Below, piece after piece: positions 32,717 to 41,741 of a stretch of DNA of 64,000 nucleotides (the stretch's first letter is position 1; each line of letters starts with the position of its first letter). A model generated the notes under the pieces. It searched no databases and was not told the DNA's origin. It was given only the letters and a program-made list of their open reading frames with translations. A program made the translations under genes and the position numbers. Source of the DNA: Gordonia amicalis NBRC 100051 = JCM 11271 (GTDB taxonomy: Bacteria; Actinomycetota; Actinomycetes; Mycobacteriales; Mycobacteriaceae); NCBI RefSeq assembly GCF_000332995.1, contig NZ_BANS01000005.1, forward strand, positions 1 to 64,000, written 5' to 3'.

Positions 32717-35620
32717 TCAGGCCACGCCCGGATCGCTGGTCTGCTCGGGAGCGGCGGCCACGTCGTCGATCTTGTACTTGTCCGCGGCCTGCTTGGCCAC
32801 CGACATGTCGAGGTGGCCGTCGCGGGCGAGCGCGACGAGGACCGCGACCACGATCGACTCGGCGTCGACGTTGAAGAAACGCCGCGCGGCCGGGCGGGTG
32901 TCGGAGAAGCCGAACCCGTCGGTGCCGAGCGTCAGGTACGTACCGGGCAGGTACGCACGGACCTGCTCCTGGACGCCGCGCATGTAGTCGCTGACGCCGA
33001 CGAACGGTCCGGCCGCGTCGGCCATCAGTTCGGTCAGGTAGGCGGGCGCGGGCTCGGTGCCGGGATCGCGCAGTGCCTCCCGGTCGGCGCGGATGCCGTC
33101 GCGGGCCAGCTCACTCCACGATGTCACCGAGTAGACGTTCGCGCCGACGTTCCACTCCTCGGCGAGCAGTTCGGACGCACGCAGCGCGTCGGGCATCGTG
33201 ACGCCGGAGACCAGGATGTTGGCCGGGTACTTCTTGTTCTCGGGAGCCTTCTGGAACAGATATCCGCCCTTGACGATGCCCGTGGCGTCGAGGCCCTCCG
33301 GCTTCGCCGGCTGGCTGATCGGCTCGTTGTAGACGGTGATGTAGTAGAAGACGTTCTCCGGGTCCTCGCCGTACATGCGCGTGAGACCGTCGTCCACGAT
33401 GTGGCCGAGTTCGTAGGCGAACGCGGGGTCGTAGGCGATCACGGCCGGGTTGGTCGCGGCGAGCAACGGCGAGTGGCCGTCGGCGTGCTGCAGGCCCTCA
33501 CCGGTGAGCGTCGTGCGGCCCGCGGTGGCGCCGATGATGAAACCGCGCGCCATCTGGTCGCCGGCCGCCCAGAAGCTGTCGCCGGTGCGCTGGAAACCGA
33601 ACATCGAATAGAAGATGTACAGCGGGATCATCGGTTCGTCGTGGGTGGCGTACGACGTGCCGACCGCGGCGAAGCTGGCCGTCGAACCGGCCTCGTTGAT
33701 GCCTTCGTGCAGGATCTGCCCCTCGGAGCTCTCCTTGTAGGCGAGCATCAGTTCGGCGTCGACCGAGGTGTACAGCTGGCCGTTACGGTTGTAGATCTTC
33801 AGGGTCGGGAACCACGAGTCCATGCCGAAGGTGCGGGCCTCGTCGGGGATGATCGGCACGATGCGCTTGCCGATTTCCTTGTCGCGCAACAGTTCCTTGA
33901 AGACACGGACCAGCGCCATGGTGGTCGCGACCTGCTGCTTGCCCGAACCCTTCGCGGTGGCCTTGAGGGCCGAGGAGGTGTCGGCCTTGAGCACCTTGGA
34001 CTTCGTGCGACGGCTCGGCAGGAACCCGCCGAGGGTCTTGCGGCGGTCCAGCATGTACTGGAGCTCCGGAGAATCCTCGCCGGGATGGTAGTACGGCGGC
34101 AGATACGGATCCTTCTCGAGCTGCTCGTCGCTGATCGGGATGCGCGTGCTGTCGCGGAACGCCTTGAGGTCGTCGAGCGTCAGCTTCTTCATCTGGTGGG
34201 TCGCATTGCGTCCCTCGAAGTGCTTGCCGAGCGTGTAGCCCTTGATCGTGTGGGCCAGGATGACCGTCGGCTGGCCCTTGTGCGTCATCGCCGAGGCGTA
34301 GGCGGCGTGGATCTTTCGGTAGTCGTGGCCGCCGCGCTTGAGGTTCCAGATCTCGGCGTCGGAGAGGTCCTTGACGAGCTCCTTGGTCCGCGGGTCGCGG
34401 TTGAAGAAGTGTTCGCGGACGAAGGCGCCGTCGTTGGCCTTGTAGGTCTGGTAGTCGCCGTCGGGCGTGGTGTTCATCAGGTTGACCAGCGCGCCGTCAC
34501 GGTCGGCGTGCAGCAACGCATCCCACTCGCGGCCCCAGATGACCTTGATGACGTTCCAGCCGGCGCCGCGGAAGAACGACTCCAGCTCCTGGATGATCTT
34601 GCCGTTGCCGCGCACCGGGCCGTCGAGTCGCTGCAGATTGCAGTTGACGACGAAGGTCAGATTGTCGAGACCCTCGGTGGCCGCGAAGCTGGCGAAGCCG
34701 CGCGATTCCGGCTCGTCCATCTCGCCATCGCCGAGGAACGCCCACACATGCTGGTCGGAGGTGTCCTTGATGCCGCGGTCGTGCAGGTAGTGGTTGAAGC
34801 GCGCCTGGTAGATCGCGTTCATCGGGCCGAGACCCATCGAGACGGTCGGGAACTCCCAGAAGTCCGGCATCAGGCGCGGGTGCGGATACGACGGCAGACC
34901 GCCGCCCTCACCCGCGTGGCTGTGTTCCTGGCGGAAGCCGTCCATGCGGGCCTCGTCGATGCGGCCCTCGAGGTAGGCGCGTGCATAGATGCCGGGGGAG
35001 GCGTGGCCCTGGATGAAGATGTGGTCGCCGCCGCCGGAGTGGTTCTTGCCGCGGAAGAAGTGGTTGAAGCCGACCTCGTAGAGCGACGCCGACGACGCGT
35101 ACGTCGAGATGTGGCCGCCCACACCGACTCCCGGGCGCTGGGCGCGATGCACCATGATCGCGGCGTTCCAGCGGATCATCTGACGGAAGCGGCGCTCGAC
35201 CTCCTCGTCACCGGGGAACCAGGGTTCTGCCTCGGTGGGGATGGTGTTCACGTAGTCGGTGGAGGTGAGCGCGGGGATCGACACCCGCTTCTCGCCGGCG
35301 CGTTCGAGGAGCCGCAGCATCAGGTAACGGGCGCGTCCGGGCCCCGCGGCGTCGAGAAGGGCGTCGAACGAATCGAGCCACTCGGTGGTCTCGTCGGGGT
35401 CGATGTCGGGCAGATAGGACGCGACTCCTTCGCGGATGACGCGGACCCGGTGTCCGCTTCGTCCGGCAGCACGTCCATTGGAGCTCGAGTCGGCTTGGCC
35501 GGCGTGCTCGCTGGGAATCGTGTCCTGCGTCGCCTGGTCCATCTGGTCGGTCACGGTGATGCCTACTCCCTCTGACAGGCCGGACTCGGGGTGGTGGTCC
35601 GACTGCATGGCGTACGACAC
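32717..35620 (-). CDS. aceE: Pyruvate dehydrogenase E1 component (homodimeric, AceE)
   Basis: Thiamine-diphosphate-dependent decarboxylation of pyruvate and transfer of the acetyl group to the E2 lipoyl domain. The 967-aa chain is of the homodimeric E1 type. The TPP/Mg2+ motif runs from [10 protein letters not shown] (residues 297-306) to NCN near residue 328; His residues of the active site occur in [10 protein letters not shown] and [16 protein letters not shown] 35620 has a well-placed AGGAG. It is divergent from a lipoprotein gene and followed by mabR after 76 bp, the same order as Rv2241-Rv2242. Confidence 0.97.
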   Translation of the reverse strand: MSYAMQSDHHPESGLSEGVGITVTDQMDQATQDTIPSEHAGQADSSSNGRAAGRSGHRVRVIREGVASYLPDIDPDETTEWLDSFDALLDAAGPGRARYLMLRLLERAGEKRVSIPALTSTDYVNTIPTEAEPWFPGDEEVERRFRQMIRWNAAIMVHRAQRPGVGVGGHISTYASSASLYEVGFNHFFRGKNHSGGGDHIFIQGHASPGIYARAYLEGRIDEARMDGFRQEHSHAGEGGGLPSYPHPRLMPDFWEFPTVSMGLGPMNAIYQARFNHYLHDRGIKDTSDQHVWAFLGDGEMDEPESRGFASFAATEGLDNLTFVVNCNLQRLDGPVRGNGKIIQELESFFRGAGWNVIKVIWGREWDALLHADRDGALVNLMNTTPDGDYQTYKANDGAFVREHFFNRDPRTKELVKDLSDAEIWNLKRGGHDYRKIHAAYASAMTHKGQPTVILAHTIKGYTLGKHFEGRNATHQMKKLTLDDLKAFRDSTRIPISDEQLEKDPYLPPYYHPGEDSPELQYMLDRRKTLGGFLPSRRTKSKVLKADTSSALKATAKGSGKQQVATTMALVRVFKELLRDKEIGKRIVPIIPDEARTFGMDSWFPTLKIYNRNGQLYTSVDAELMLAYKESSEGQILHEGINEAGSTASFAAVGTSYATHDEPMIPLYIFYSMFGFQRTGDSFWAAGDQMARGFIIGATAGRTTLTGEGLQHADGHSPLLAATNPAVIAYDPAFAYELGHIVDDGLTRMYGEDPENVFYYITVYNEPISQPAKPEGLDATGIVKGGYLFQKAPENKKYPANILVSGVTMPDALRASELLAEEWNVGANVYSVTSWSELARDGIRADREALRDPGTEPAPAYLTELMADAAGPFVGVSDYMRGVQEQVRAYLPGTYLTLGTDGFGFSDTRPAARRFFNVDAESIVVAVLVALARDGHLDMSVAKQAADKYKIDDVAAAPEQTSDPGVA

Positions 35621-35756
35621 TGCAACTCCTTTTGTTGTGCGGTGTCACCCCTCATCGTGCCCCATGTGAGGGGGCTTGGCACCGCTGGATCTGTGTAGGC
35701 TGTCGCGATCGCGAAGGTGCTGTAGCGTCCTTGCAGCGTTACCGATGAGTAGGGGG

Positions 35757-36383
35757 ATGGCGATGCTGGGCACAGGGGAGGCCGGGCCCGGCCGCGGCGG
35801 ACATCGGGGTGTCCGGGTGAGCGCGACCATCGGCATGGCATTCGGGGGAATCATGCTGTCGGCGTGCACGTCCACGGTCGGAGGTGCCGGTGTGCCGGCG
35901 CCCGGCGAGGTGGCGGTCTACCGGTCGGAGGTGTCGGCCTCGGCGGCTGCGCAGGTACGTGCCGAGGGCGTCGAACTCTGTCGGGAGTCGATGTCGTCGA
36001 TGGTCGTGATGCTGCGCGGCTACAACACCTTCATCAAGCGGCTCAACACGACGCATTCGTATCCGGAGGTCGGGGACCTCGCCGACAAGGCGCGGGCGGG
36101 CCTCATCGCGGGTGCCGACCAGATCCGGCCGAAGATCACCGACACCTCACCGCCGGAGATCGCGTCGCCGGCGCGGACGTTCCTGGATGCGACGACGCGT
36201 CTCGAGAACGCGATCCGCAAGGAACTGCGCACCGAACTCAACCCGGTGTCGGGGCAGTGGACGCGCGACAAGGCGCGCCTTCTCGAGGTCTGCGGGGAAT
36301 ACACGCCCGTCCCGGCGGCCTCCTCGGCCACGCCCCGGACCTCGGTTCCCGCCGGCCCGGCTCCGACGAGTCCCGGTCGCTGA
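35757..36383 (+). CDS. Predicted lipoprotein of unknown function
   Basis: A 208-aa protein with a signal sequence ending in the lipobox LSAC (Cys37), so it is probably attached to the outer face of the cell membrane. The mature part is helical, with RVFL-type repeats not seen and one conserved-looking region RAEGVELCRESMSSMVVMLR. A second Cys near residue 195 (LLEVCGEY) could pair with the first one in the mature part. The last 20 residues are Pro/Ala/Ser-rich. ATGs at 35757 and 35763 are both possible. It is divergent from aceE; M. tuberculosis has the unknown Rv2240c at this place. Confidence 0.7.
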   Translation: MAMLGTGEAGPGRGGHRGVRVSATIGMAFGGIMLSACTSTVGGAGVPAPGEVAVYRSEVSASAAAQVRAEGVELCRESMSSMVVMLRGYNTFIKRLNTTHSYPEVGDLADKARAGLIAGADQIRPKITDTSPPEIASPARTFLDATTRLENAIRKELRTELNPVSGQWTRDKARLLEVCGEYTPVPAASSATPRTSVPAGPAPTSPGR

Positions 36384-36582
36384 TGCGCCGTCGCCCGGTG
36401 TCGGGGGTTCGTGCGATCGTGCAACCGTCGTCTGAAAAGAAACGCCCGAAATCGAGTGACGTCGGTCGGCTTGCAATGTGAGGCTCTAGGCTGTTGCCTA
36501 TGCTGACAGGCGAGTTGGCGAAAAGAGACGTACAGACCGGCGACGAGAACAACGTCCCATCACCCTCAGGAGGTCACGCGCG

Positions 36583-37011
36583 GTGGTAGCCGCCACAGAC
36601 GGTACGGGCAGCAACGCCCAAAAACTGGGCTTGAAGGCAGGCTTGGTCGTGCAGGAAGTCGGTTGGGACGATGACACGGACGACGAGCTCCGGGCCGACA
36701 TCGAGGACGCGATCGATGCCGAGATGGTCGATGAGGATGCCGACGACGTCGTCGACGTCGTGGTCCTCTGGTGGCGTGAAGGCGACGGAGACCTCGTCGA
36801 CGCGCTGATGGACGCCATCGGACCGCTGGCCGAAGACGGATACGTGTGGGTGTTCTCGCCCAAGACCGGGAAACCCGGATATGTGGATCCGAGCGAGATC
36901 GCCGAGGCGGCCCCCACTGCGGGTCTCACCCAGACATCGGCGATCAGCCTGGGGGATTGGTCGGCCGCCCGACTCGTCCAGCCCAAGGCACGCTCGGGCA
37001 AGAAAGCATGA
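36583..37011 (+). CDS. DUF3052 family protein (position of Rv2239c)
   Basis: A 142-aa acidic protein of unknown function, starting at GTG 36583 after AGGAGG. It has KLGLKAGLVVQEVGWDDDTD near the start, a very acidic stretch (residues 25-60) and VVVLWWREGDGDLVDALMDA followed by GYVWVFSPKTGKPG. No membrane segment. Its stop overlaps the ahpE ATG by four bases, so translation is coupled and a joint role in redox stress is possible but unproven. Confidence 0.88.
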   Translation: MVAATDGTGSNAQKLGLKAGLVVQEVGWDDDTDDELRADIEDAIDAEMVDEDADDVVDVVVLWWREGDGDLVDALMDAIGPLAEDGYVWVFSPKTGKPGYVDPSEIAEAAPTAGLTQTSAISLGDWSAARLVQPKARSGKKA

Positions 37012-37490
37012 GCGATGCTCTGCCCACCGCGCCGCTGAGCGTCGGTGATCGGGCACCTGATTTCGAACTGCGGGATCAGAACAACCAGCTCGTGTCCCTG
37101 AGCGCGTTGCGTGCCGAGCGCAACGTTCTCGTGGTCTTCTTCCCGCTCGCATTCACCGGCACCTGCCAGGGCGAGCTGGGCTACATCCGCGACCAGCAGC
37201 CGCGTTTCGAGAACGACGACGTGACCACGGTGACGGTCTCGGTGGGACCCTCGCCGACGCACAAGGTGTGGTCGGCGGCGCAGGGCTTCTTGTTCCCGCT
37301 GCTGTCCGACTTCTGGCCGCACGGTGAGGTGGCGAAGGCCTACGGCGTGTTCAACGAGGAACGCGGCTACGCGAATCGTGGCACGTTCCTCGTCGACCGC
37401 GAGGGTGTCATCGTCTACGCCGACATGGTCGGGCCGGGCGAGGTGCGCGAGAACGACGTCTGGGACAAGGCTCTCGGCTCGATCGGCTGA
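37008..37490 (+). CDS. ahpE: One-cysteine peroxiredoxin AhpE
   Basis: Reduces peroxides and peroxynitrite. The 160-aa thioredoxin-fold protein has the peroxidatic cysteine in PLAFTGTCQGEL near residue 47; the Thr three residues before it and the Arg in YANRGTFLVDREG complete the active site. No second resolving Cys is seen, so mycothiol or a mycoredoxin probably recycles it, as for M. tuberculosis AhpE (Rv2238c). The gene is translationally coupled to the DUF3052 gene and ends at a large hairpin. Confidence 0.95.
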   Translation: MSDALPTAPLSVGDRAPDFELRDQNNQLVSLSALRAERNVLVVFFPLAFTGTCQGELGYIRDQQPRFENDDVTTVTVSVGPSPTHKVWSAAQGFLFPLLSDFWPHGEVAKAYGVFNEERGYANRGTFLVDREGVIVYADMVGPGEVRENDVWDKALGSIG

Positions 37491-37495
37491 TCCGT

Positions 37496-37538
37496 TCTAT
37501 AGCTCCGAGCCGCGCTCAGCGCGGGTTGGAGCTATAGA
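37496..37538. terminator. Compound hairpin between ahpE and tRNA-Val
   Basis: An outer perfect 11-bp stem TCTATAGCTCC / GGAGCTATAGA encloses an inner 6-bp stem CCGCGC / GCGCGG. It starts 6 bp after the ahpE stop and lies just beyond the 3' end of the opposite-strand tRNA, so it can end both transcripts. Confidence 0.8.
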
Positions 37539-37544
37539 TCTCGG

Positions 37545-37616
37545 TGCGCGCAAAGGGATTCGAACCCCTGACCGCTGGTGTGTAAGACCAGAGCTCTACC
37601 GCTGAGCTATACGCGC
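37545..37616 (-). tRNA. tRNA-Val (anticodon UAC)
   Basis: The minus-strand cloverleaf begins GCGCGTATAGCTCAGCGGTA, has anticodon loop CTTACAC within the stem CTGGT/ACCAG, the T-arm AGGGGTTCGAATCCCTT and discriminator A. The acceptor stem has one G-U pair. CCA is not encoded. Confidence 0.96.
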
Positions 37617-37781
37617 GTGCACCGCCTCCGCGGCGGCACTTGCGAGAACGAATCTAGCGGGTCGACGCCGAACGCCCAAACTGCGGAGCCGCGACCGGCG
37701 AACCTCACCTCGACATGCAGACGTCGATCGAGGTCTGCACGTCGACGCCGAGGTCCACCGGTCGCGCAGCGGGTCGACTCG

Positions 37782-38489
37782 TCAGGCGAAGACCGGCGGG
37801 AGTGCGAGGACCATGACGGCGCCCCAGATGACGTGCGTGATCGCGGGCGCGAGGACACCTGCGGTGCTGCGTCGGAGGATGGCGCAGACGGTGCCCAGGA
37901 CGGCACCGGCGAAGCCGAGCATCACATTGCCGCTCGCCATGGTGACGAGCACGTAGATGACCGTCGACACCAGCACCGGGTTGTGGGGGCGGGCTGCCGA
38001 GTAGACCGCCCCGCGGAAGAACAGCTCCTCGGCGAGTCCGTTGATCATGGTGATCGCGGTGACGACGGCGAGGCTGCCGTAGTCGGCGAAGGCGAGCACC
38101 TGGTTCGCCAGGTCGCTGACGCCGGGGATCATCCGGGCGATGAGACCGCCGACGACGAACGCGGCACCGACCGCGAGGCCGACGACGACGCCCAGTCCCA
38201 CGGCGCCGAGACGATCAGGGGGCCGGGACGCCGTCGGGCTGTAGGCACCGAGTCGCAGTTTGCCGGAGGTGAATGCCCCGGCGATCCACACCACGGCCAT
38301 TCCGGCCGTCAGCGGGTAGAACGCGGTGTCGCCGGGCTCCACGCGCATCGAGACGCCGAGCATGACGGCCCCGATGACGAGGAAGACGCCGACGATCCAG
38401 CGGCGTCGGACGTAGTGGGAACCCGGATCGGGATCCCGATCCGTGGCTATCGAGTTGTAGAGGTCGCGCGCCAGTGCAGTCACCAGCAC
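37782..38489 (-). CDS. CPBP-family intramembrane glutamic protease
   Basis: A 235-aa membrane protein with about 7 hydrophobic segments. The catalytic CPBP (CAAX protease/Abi) motifs are visible: EELFFRG near residue 158 and the His in APAITHVIWG near residue 223. Bacterial relatives include MroQ-like proteases and bacteriocin self-immunity proteins; the substrate is not known. Its neighbours give no hint, and no toxin or bacteriocin gene is adjacent. Confidence 0.82.
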   Translation of the reverse strand: MLVTALARDLYNSIATDRDPDPGSHYVRRRWIVGVFLVIGAVMLGVSMRVEPGDTAFYPLTAGMAVVWIAGAFTSGKLRLGAYSPTASRPPDRLGAVGLGVVVGLAVGAAFVVGGLIARMIPGVSDLANQVLAFADYGSLAVVTAITMINGLAEELFFRGAVYSAARPHNPVLVSTVIYVLVTMASGNVMLGFAGAVLGTVCAILRRSTAGVLAPAITHVIWGAVMVLALPPVFA

Positions 38490-38529
38490 TCATCACCACC
38501 TAGGTCGGTCGTCTACGGACACGAATCAT

Positions 38530-39606
38530 TCAGGGACGGCTCGACAGAAAAGCTCCGGCGATCTTCGCCGACACCCGCAGCGTGCCACCGATCGTCTCAC
38601 CGATAGTGCGTTTGACACGCAACCAATCGCCGCCGGCCCACGCCGGGTCGGTGTCGGCCAGGTGGTGCAGGTCGTTCAGATCGCAGACGGAACGGGGATA
38701 TGGGGACTCCACAGATGCCCGCACGGCATCGCGCATCGGCGTCAGACCCCCCTCGGGTGGTGGCACCAGTTCGCGGATGCGATGCTCCGACGCCGTCATC
38801 GGATGGTTGAGCGACGTCACCAGTTCCTCGGTCAGCGACGCCGGAACCGGCACGAACATGCCACCCAGCCGGCCCGCGACGCGGGTACTGACGCCGAAGA
38901 CCGGAAGCCGCAGCCGCGGGAAGCGGACCGCGGAGATGTACTCGTGCAGGATCGAGATATAGCGGGCGTGGTCGGGGCCGGATATATCGTATTCGCCTGG
39001 CGGAAGCGATGATTCACATGCCGCGACGAGGTAGTGAATGGCGTCGCGGATGGAGATCGGGTCCATCTCGTTGGTGATCCAGTCGGGCTCGGGGATCACC
39101 GGGAGGCGGTCGGCCATGTAGCGGATGATCTCGAACGACGTCGACCCGGCGCCGATGATCACCGCCGCACGCAACCAGACGAGTTCCGGGCCGCCTTCGA
39201 CGACCAGCCCCTCGGCGACGTCGGCGCGGCTCTGCAGATGCGACGAGAGGTCGCCGCCCCCCGGCACGAAGCCACCCAGGTAGATGATCCGGGCGACGTC
39301 GGCATCGCGTGCCGCCTCGGCGACGTTGCGTGCCGCGTCCCGATCGCCGCTGGCGAAGTCGTCCGTCCCGATGGCATGGACCAGGTAGTAGATCGCGTCG
39401 ATGTGGCCGGCGTCGGACATCGCCCTCTTCACCGAGATCGGATCGTCGACGTCCATGGCGACCTTGGTGACGTCCGACGACCAGCCGAACCGGTCGAGCT
39501 TGCGGGTGTCCCTGGACGTGACCACCACCTCGTGGCCCTGCCTGAGCAATGCGCATACGAGTCGGGAGCCCACGTACCCGGTCGCCCCCGTGATGAGTAG
39601 CCTCAT
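38530..39606 (-). CDS. NAD(P)-binding Rossmann-fold protein (atypical SDR, NmrA/epimerase-like)
   Basis: A 358-aa protein with the dinucleotide motif GATGYVGSRL at residues 7-16 and an Arg in VVTSRDTRKL that favours NADP(H). Later segments (AIYYLVHAIG, ARIIYLGGFVPG, LRAAVIIGAGSTSFEIIRYM) are like atypical short-chain dehydrogenases with the Ser-Tyr-Lys triad not preserved, so it may act as a reductase of unknown substrate or as a sensor. The ATG is 55 bp from the end of the WYL regulator gene on the same strand. Confidence 0.8.
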   Translation of the reverse strand: MRLLITGATGYVGSRLVCALLRQGHEVVVTSRDTRKLDRFGWSSDVTKVAMDVDDPISVKRAMSDAGHIDAIYYLVHAIGTDDFASGDRDAARNVAEAARDADVARIIYLGGFVPGGGDLSSHLQSRADVAEGLVVEGGPELVWLRAAVIIGAGSTSFEIIRYMADRLPVIPEPDWITNEMDPISIRDAIHYLVAACESSLPPGEYDISGPDHARYISILHEYISAVRFPRLRLPVFGVSTRVAGRLGGMFVPVPASLTEELVTSLNHPMTASEHRIRELVPPPEGGLTPMRDAVRASVESPYPRSVCDLNDLHHLADTDPAWAGGDWLRVKRTIGETIGGTLRVSAKIAGAFLSSRP

Positions 39607-39661
39607 GCCTTCGACCGTAGAGAAGAATCGGCGATCCGGGCGGACGAGCAGGTCAGCGCAG

Positions 39662-40645
39662 CTAGGGCCGGGCGGTCATCGCGCGCCGATAGCGTTCGGC
39701 GACCTGGTCGTGATAGTCCGCGACGGCGCCGAGTTCGACGCGCAGTTCGGCGGGTTCGATGACGGTGAAGTCGGCCCCGAAGGCGTACATCCAGCGCGCG
39801 ATCGACGTCAGCGAAGTGCTGTAGACGGTCACCTCGCAGGTGTGTTCGTCGCCCGACTCCAGAGTGCCCCACGATTGGTGGATCATCGGTGCGACCTCGT
39901 CCAGCGGCAGGTGGATGCGTACCCGGGCCGTCGCCCGTTGCTGGAGTGCGCCGAGACCGCGGGCGACGAAGGCCGCCGCGCCGCCCTCGGGCGGCTCGCG
40001 CGGTGTGAATCGCGGTCCGGTGGGGATCTTCGGGTCCATGCGATCGACGCGGAACGAACGCCAGTCGGCGCGAGCGAGGTCGAAGCCCACGAGGTACCAG
40101 CGATTCCCGTTGCGCACCAGACGATATGGCTCGACCTCGCGTCGGCTCTCCTCGCCGTCGTTGCGTCGGTAGTCGAAACGCAGGCGCTCGTGGCGATGAC
40201 AGGCCGTCGCGATCTCGGTGAGGCGATCGGCTGGGACAGCGCTCGATGGCGCCTCCCTGGGAACTGCCTCGATGCGCAGCGCGTCGAGGCGGTGCTGGAG
40301 GCGCGAGGGCATGACCTGGCGCAGTTTGGCGAGTGCCCCGGCGGACGCCTCGGCCATGTCGGCGACCGCTCCCGTGGTCACCGCGTCGAGCCCCAGGGCG
40401 ACGGCGAGCACCTCCTGATCGTCGAGGAGCAGGGGCGGCATCTCCGCACCCGCGCCGAGGCGATACCCGCCGCGTGCACCGACATTCGCGTCGACCGGAT
40501 AGCCGAGCTCGCGGAGCTTGTCGATGTCGCGACGCACGGTGCGGGTCGTGATGTCGAGGCGTTCCGCGAGTTCCTTCCCCGACCATTCCCGCCGCGTCTG
40601 CAGCAGCGACAGCAGAGCGAGTAACCGGGCCGAGGTTTCCAACAT
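39662..40645 (-). CDS. WYL-domain transcriptional regulator (YafY type)
   Basis: A 327-aa regulator. The N-terminal HTH_11 helix-turn-helix is SGKELAERLDITTRTVRRDI (residues about 22-41), followed by a WYL domain with the RWYLVGFDL strand near residue 180 and a C-terminal extension domain. WYL domains sense ligands, including nucleic acids, and are often linked to stress responses. It is divergent from the DinB-like enzyme at 40813 and upstream of the Rossmann protein on its own strand, both of which are plausible targets. Confidence 0.88.
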   Translation of the reverse strand: MLETSARLLALLSLLQTRREWSGKELAERLDITTRTVRRDIDKLRELGYPVDANVGARGGYRLGAGAEMPPLLLDDQEVLAVALGLDAVTTGAVADMAEASAGALAKLRQVMPSRLQHRLDALRIEAVPREAPSSAVPADRLTEIATACHRHERLRFDYRRNDGEESRREVEPYRLVRNGNRWYLVGFDLARADWRSFRVDRMDPKIPTGPRFTPREPPEGGAAAFVARGLGALQQRATARVRIHLPLDEVAPMIHQSWGTLESGDEHTCEVTVYSTSLTSIARWMYAFGADFTVIEPAELRVELGAVADYHDQVAERYRRAMTARP

Positions 40646-40812
40646 GCAGACATCCTGCCTCAGGATGCGGACAGGTTCTGTCCTTGTTTGTCGGAGCGTG
40701 GATTTCGGAACGGTTCGGCGCGGTGGTCAATGTGGCCGCTGAGCGCGACTGCCCGGCTAGGGTTGTGCCGGTCCGGTGTTCCCGCCGGGCGCACGACCGC
40801 AAGGAGGACGAC

Positions 40813-41637
40813 ATGGCCACGACCATCCTGCCGCTCGACGAGGTCACCGCGGGTCTGATCGCCCAGTGGGCCGCGATCGCCGACGTGGCCGGCGGACTCA
40901 CCGATGAACAGTGGTCGGCTGCTTCGGTGTTGCACGGATGGACCAACGCCGACATCGTCGCGCACATCATCGGCACCGAGAGCATGCTCGACGGCCGAGA
41001 CGTCGAGGCCACCCGCACGGTGAGTGCGCTCGACCACGTGCGCAACCCGATCGGCGAACTCAACGAGAAGTGGGTCGACCACTACCGCCCCAAGTCGCGC
41101 GCCGAGGTTCTCGCGGCGCTCGAGGAGATCGTCGGGGTTCGTACCGCGGCGCTGCAGGCGATGACACAGGAGCAGTTCGAGGCTCCCTCGATGACCCCGG
41201 CCGGAGCCGACACCTACGGGCGCTTCATGCGAATCCGCATCTTCGACTGCTGGGTCCACGAGATCGACCTGCGCGACGGCACCGACGGTTCGGCCGTCAC
41301 CGACCCCGTCCCCGCGTCGTGGGCGCTCGACGAGATCGGTGCGTCACTGCCGTTCGTCGTCGGCAAGCGAGCCGACGCGCCCAAGGGCAGCAAGGTTCTC
41401 TTCGACATCACCGGCCTGTCGGCTCGGACGGTCCGGATCTTCGTCGGCGACCGGGCGGCGGCGGTCGAGGAGTTCGAGGGCGGCGACGCCTCCGCCGATG
41501 TGCGGCTCCGGATCGACGCGGCGAACCTGGCCCGGTGCGCCGGTGGCCGGCGGGACGCCGATCCGGGCGCGGTGGAGATCGATGGCGATGAGGCACTGGG
41601 CAACGCGATCCTCAACCGGATGAACTACGTGATCTGA
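40813..41637 (+). CDS. DinB/maleylpyruvate-isomerase-like metal-binding protein
   Basis: A 274-aa protein of the mycothiol-dependent maleylpyruvate isomerase N-terminal superfamily (DinB four-helix fold). The metal-binding His residues are His41 (VLHGWTNAD), His51 (IVAHIIG) and the His in DCWVHEIDLRDG near residue 153. The C-terminal part carries an SCP2-like region (VRLRIDAANLARCAGGR). These proteins use mycothiol as a thiol cofactor for isomerisation, transfer or detoxification; the substrate is unknown. ATG 40813 has a perfect AAGGAGG. Divergent from the WYL regulator. Confidence 0.82.
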   Translation: MATTILPLDEVTAGLIAQWAAIADVAGGLTDEQWSAASVLHGWTNADIVAHIIGTESMLDGRDVEATRTVSALDHVRNPIGELNEKWVDHYRPKSRAEVLAALEEIVGVRTAALQAMTQEQFEAPSMTPAGADTYGRFMRIRIFDCWVHEIDLRDGTDGSAVTDPVPASWALDEIGASLPFVVGKRADAPKGSKVLFDITGLSARTVRIFVGDRAAAVEEFEGGDASADVRLRIDAANLARCAGGRRDADPGAVEIDGDEALGNAILNRMNYVI

Positions 41638-41678
41638 CCCGGAGCGGAGATGTGGCGAGCTCAGGAGGGTTTCAGTCA

Positions 41679-41709
41679 GCAATAGGTTTCGCCAGGCGAT
41701 ACCTATTGC
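41679..41709. terminator. 31-bp near-perfect palindrome between convergent genes
   Basis: GCAATAGGTTTCGCC, a single A, then GGCGATACCTATTGC: 14 of 15 positions pair. It lies between the stop codons of the DinB-like gene and the kinase gene, so a bidirectional terminator is the simplest reading, although the near-zero loop is unusual. Confidence 0.55.
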
Positions 41710-41741
41710 CGACTCCGCCGCACAAGCGGCGAGCAGCGCGG

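Noticed and set aside
37782-38489. CPBP protease as part of an abortive-infection or bacteriocin-immunity system
   Set aside because: No toxin, bacteriocin or other defence gene is adjacent; the family is broad.
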